From: Cyprinus carpio
Taxonomy: Eukaryota; Chordata; Actinopteri; Cypriniformes; Cyprinidae
NCBI RefSeq assembly: GCF_018340385.1
Contig: NC_056596.1
Span: 19,678,627-19,742,626, forward strand
Length of the DNA stretch: 64,000 bases
Direction: 5' to 3'
Each line of letters opens with the position of its first letter. The stretch's first letter is position 1. The notes under the pieces were generated by a model. That model saw nothing but the letters and a program-made list of their open reading frames with translations, did no database searches and was not told where the DNA came from. Below are positions 62,946 to 64,000 of the stretch, piece by piece. The translations under genes and the position numbers were made by a program.

Positions 62946-64000
62946 TTAATTAAAATCTGATTTAAAAAAAGAGGCTGAAACAAACACGGTCACAACGAGC
63001 GAAGGCCTTTGGTAGTGAGACAGAAACACTTGAGCGGTCCGCGGATCGTTCTGGCAGTAGTGCTCGGCAGCGATCGGCTGTATCTGGCCATCAGGTGCCG
63101 GTTCTGAGGCTGGCGGCAGGCACAGGCGTCGCTGGACGATGTGCACCAGCACCAGCAGAAGCATCTCCGACGTGCTGCTCAGGGCCACCTATGAAGGGCG
63201 CCTGCGAGGCGTAGTCCGCCTCGGTCCCGCTGGAACGACAGCTGCATGAACGGCCAGCGCCAGGAGACTGTTCTGCACGCCCACCTCTCGATACTGACGG
63301 TCTTCCTCTGAGCCGGCGCCATCCCCCCGCCAAGCCGCGCCAAGCCCAAAGCCCACCAGCAGCCCGAAGACGGGCACGGTCACACACCCGCCACCACGAT
63401 CGGAGGCTGCACGTTGGCGAGGATGGAGGAGCCCATCTGATAGGCCATGAAGATCCCCCCGACGATGAGCACGAAGCTGAAGGGGCGGATGAGGGCGAGC
63501 AGGACGCGGGTGACGGCCGGCAGGCGGAGCTTCACCAGCATGCCCAGCGAGATGGGAATGGCGATGAAGAGCAGCGTGCCGAGGATCTTGACGAAGGGCA
63601 CGTGGAGAGCGGCGTGGACCCCCAGCAGCCGGCCGTACAGCGCTGAGGACAGCGGCATGGCTGCGGCCGCCACCACGGTGGAGATGAGGGTCATGCTGAT
63701 GGCCAGGGTGACGTCTCCGCCCAGCAGCAGGCTGTAGAGGTACCCCCCGCCTCCGCCCGGGGCCGAGCAGGTGATGACCAGCCCCAGCGACAGCGCCTTG
63801 GGAAGGGACACCAGGCAGGACAGCCCGTACGCATAGAGCGGCATTATGAGGAACTGACCCGCTACGCCCAGCAGCAGCGGCACCGGCCTCCTCAGCAGAC
63901 CCAGCAGAACCTCCACCTCCACCTTACAGCCAAACGCACACTTGTTTGATGAAGATGAGCGGGCAGTCAGCGCGAACAGGACGGGGTTCTCCGAGAAGTG
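62946..64000 (-). CDS. slc10a3: slc10a3-like carrier (P3 family), 3' part, frame interrupted
   Basis: SLC10A3 is an orphan member of the sodium/bile-acid cotransporter family, a multi-pass membrane protein. The clean part (63380-63922) reads NKCAFGCKVEVEV upstream, then PVPLLLGVAGQFLIMPLYAY, LGLVITCSAPGGGGGYLYSL, LLGGDVTLAISMTLISTV, HVPFVKILGTLLFIAIPISL and PFSFVLIVGGIFMAYQMGSS, all typical of SLC10A3 with hydrophobic helices. Downstream, family text continues but jumps frame: TVPVFGLLVGFGL, VGVQNSLLALAV, ADYASQAPFI, SSTSEMLLLVLVHIVQRRL. At least five small insertions or deletions lie between 63385 and 63190 and one or two near 63930-63955. It is either a decaying copy or a good gene with assembly errors. 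The 5' part is beyond the window; the true stop is uncertain. Confidence 0.78.

Overview
The window is vertebrate nuclear DNA, from a teleost and most probably a cyprinid (carp, goldfish or zebrafish relatives). The evidence is four spliced or long vertebrate genes with GT-AG introns, CpG-rich gene starts, long AT-rich introns, many CA/TG microsatellites, and dispersed repeats of kinds common in cyprinid genomes. These include 'ttcattttgggtgaactat' repeats, the 'ggtcctaacactgagcc' type, hAT and piggyBac MITEs, DIRS and Tc1 relics. The species cannot be fixed from sequence alone.

Layout, left to right. (1) 1-5841, minus strand: the 5' part of zfc3h1, ten coding exons plus part of an eleventh, running off the left edge. 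(2) 5842-6806: a compact CpG-rich interval between two divergent gene starts, probably a shared promoter. (3) 6807-15822, plus strand: a complete znf276 gene in 11 coding exons (551 codons), with a ZAD domain and five C2H2 fingers. Its first intron carries a ~900-bp GAT/GGT array that begins just after the splice donor. (4) 17555-60326, minus strand: a complete fanca gene. I could chain 42 coding exons in consistent phase from start to stop (1,380 codons). It converges on znf276, and the two 3' ends probably overlap, as in mammals. (5) 60327-62945: the fanca promoter, with several CCAAT boxes, and repeat-bearing intergenic DNA. (6) 62946-64000, minus strand: the 3' part of an slc10a3-like carrier gene, entering from the right edge and interrupted by several small frame changes.

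Most of the ~43 kb fanca locus is transposon debris inside introns. The best-defined pieces have target-site duplications that can be read directly. They are a ZBED-type hAT element in intron 34 with a nested 343-bp palindromic MITE; a 3.3-kb hAT-type element in intron 10 holding a second repeat that in turn holds a piggyBac-like MITE; a DIRS-like tyrosine-recombinase retroelement, a Tc1 relic, a pogo fragment and a LINE nested in DNA transposons, all in the 14-kb intron 2; and hAT-type elements in introns 4, 16, 21 and downstream. No exon has been hit.

Functionally the genes do not form one pathway. ZFC3H1 acts in nuclear RNA surveillance, FANCA in interstrand-crosslink repair, ZNF276 is a nuclear zinc-finger protein of poorly known role, and SLC10A3 is an orphan bile-acid-carrier-family membrane protein. 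The fanca/znf276 tail-to-tail pairing is an ancient arrangement. The zfc3h1/znf276 head-to-head pairing differs from human. I saw no convincing tRNA, rRNA, CRISPR or novel gene system.
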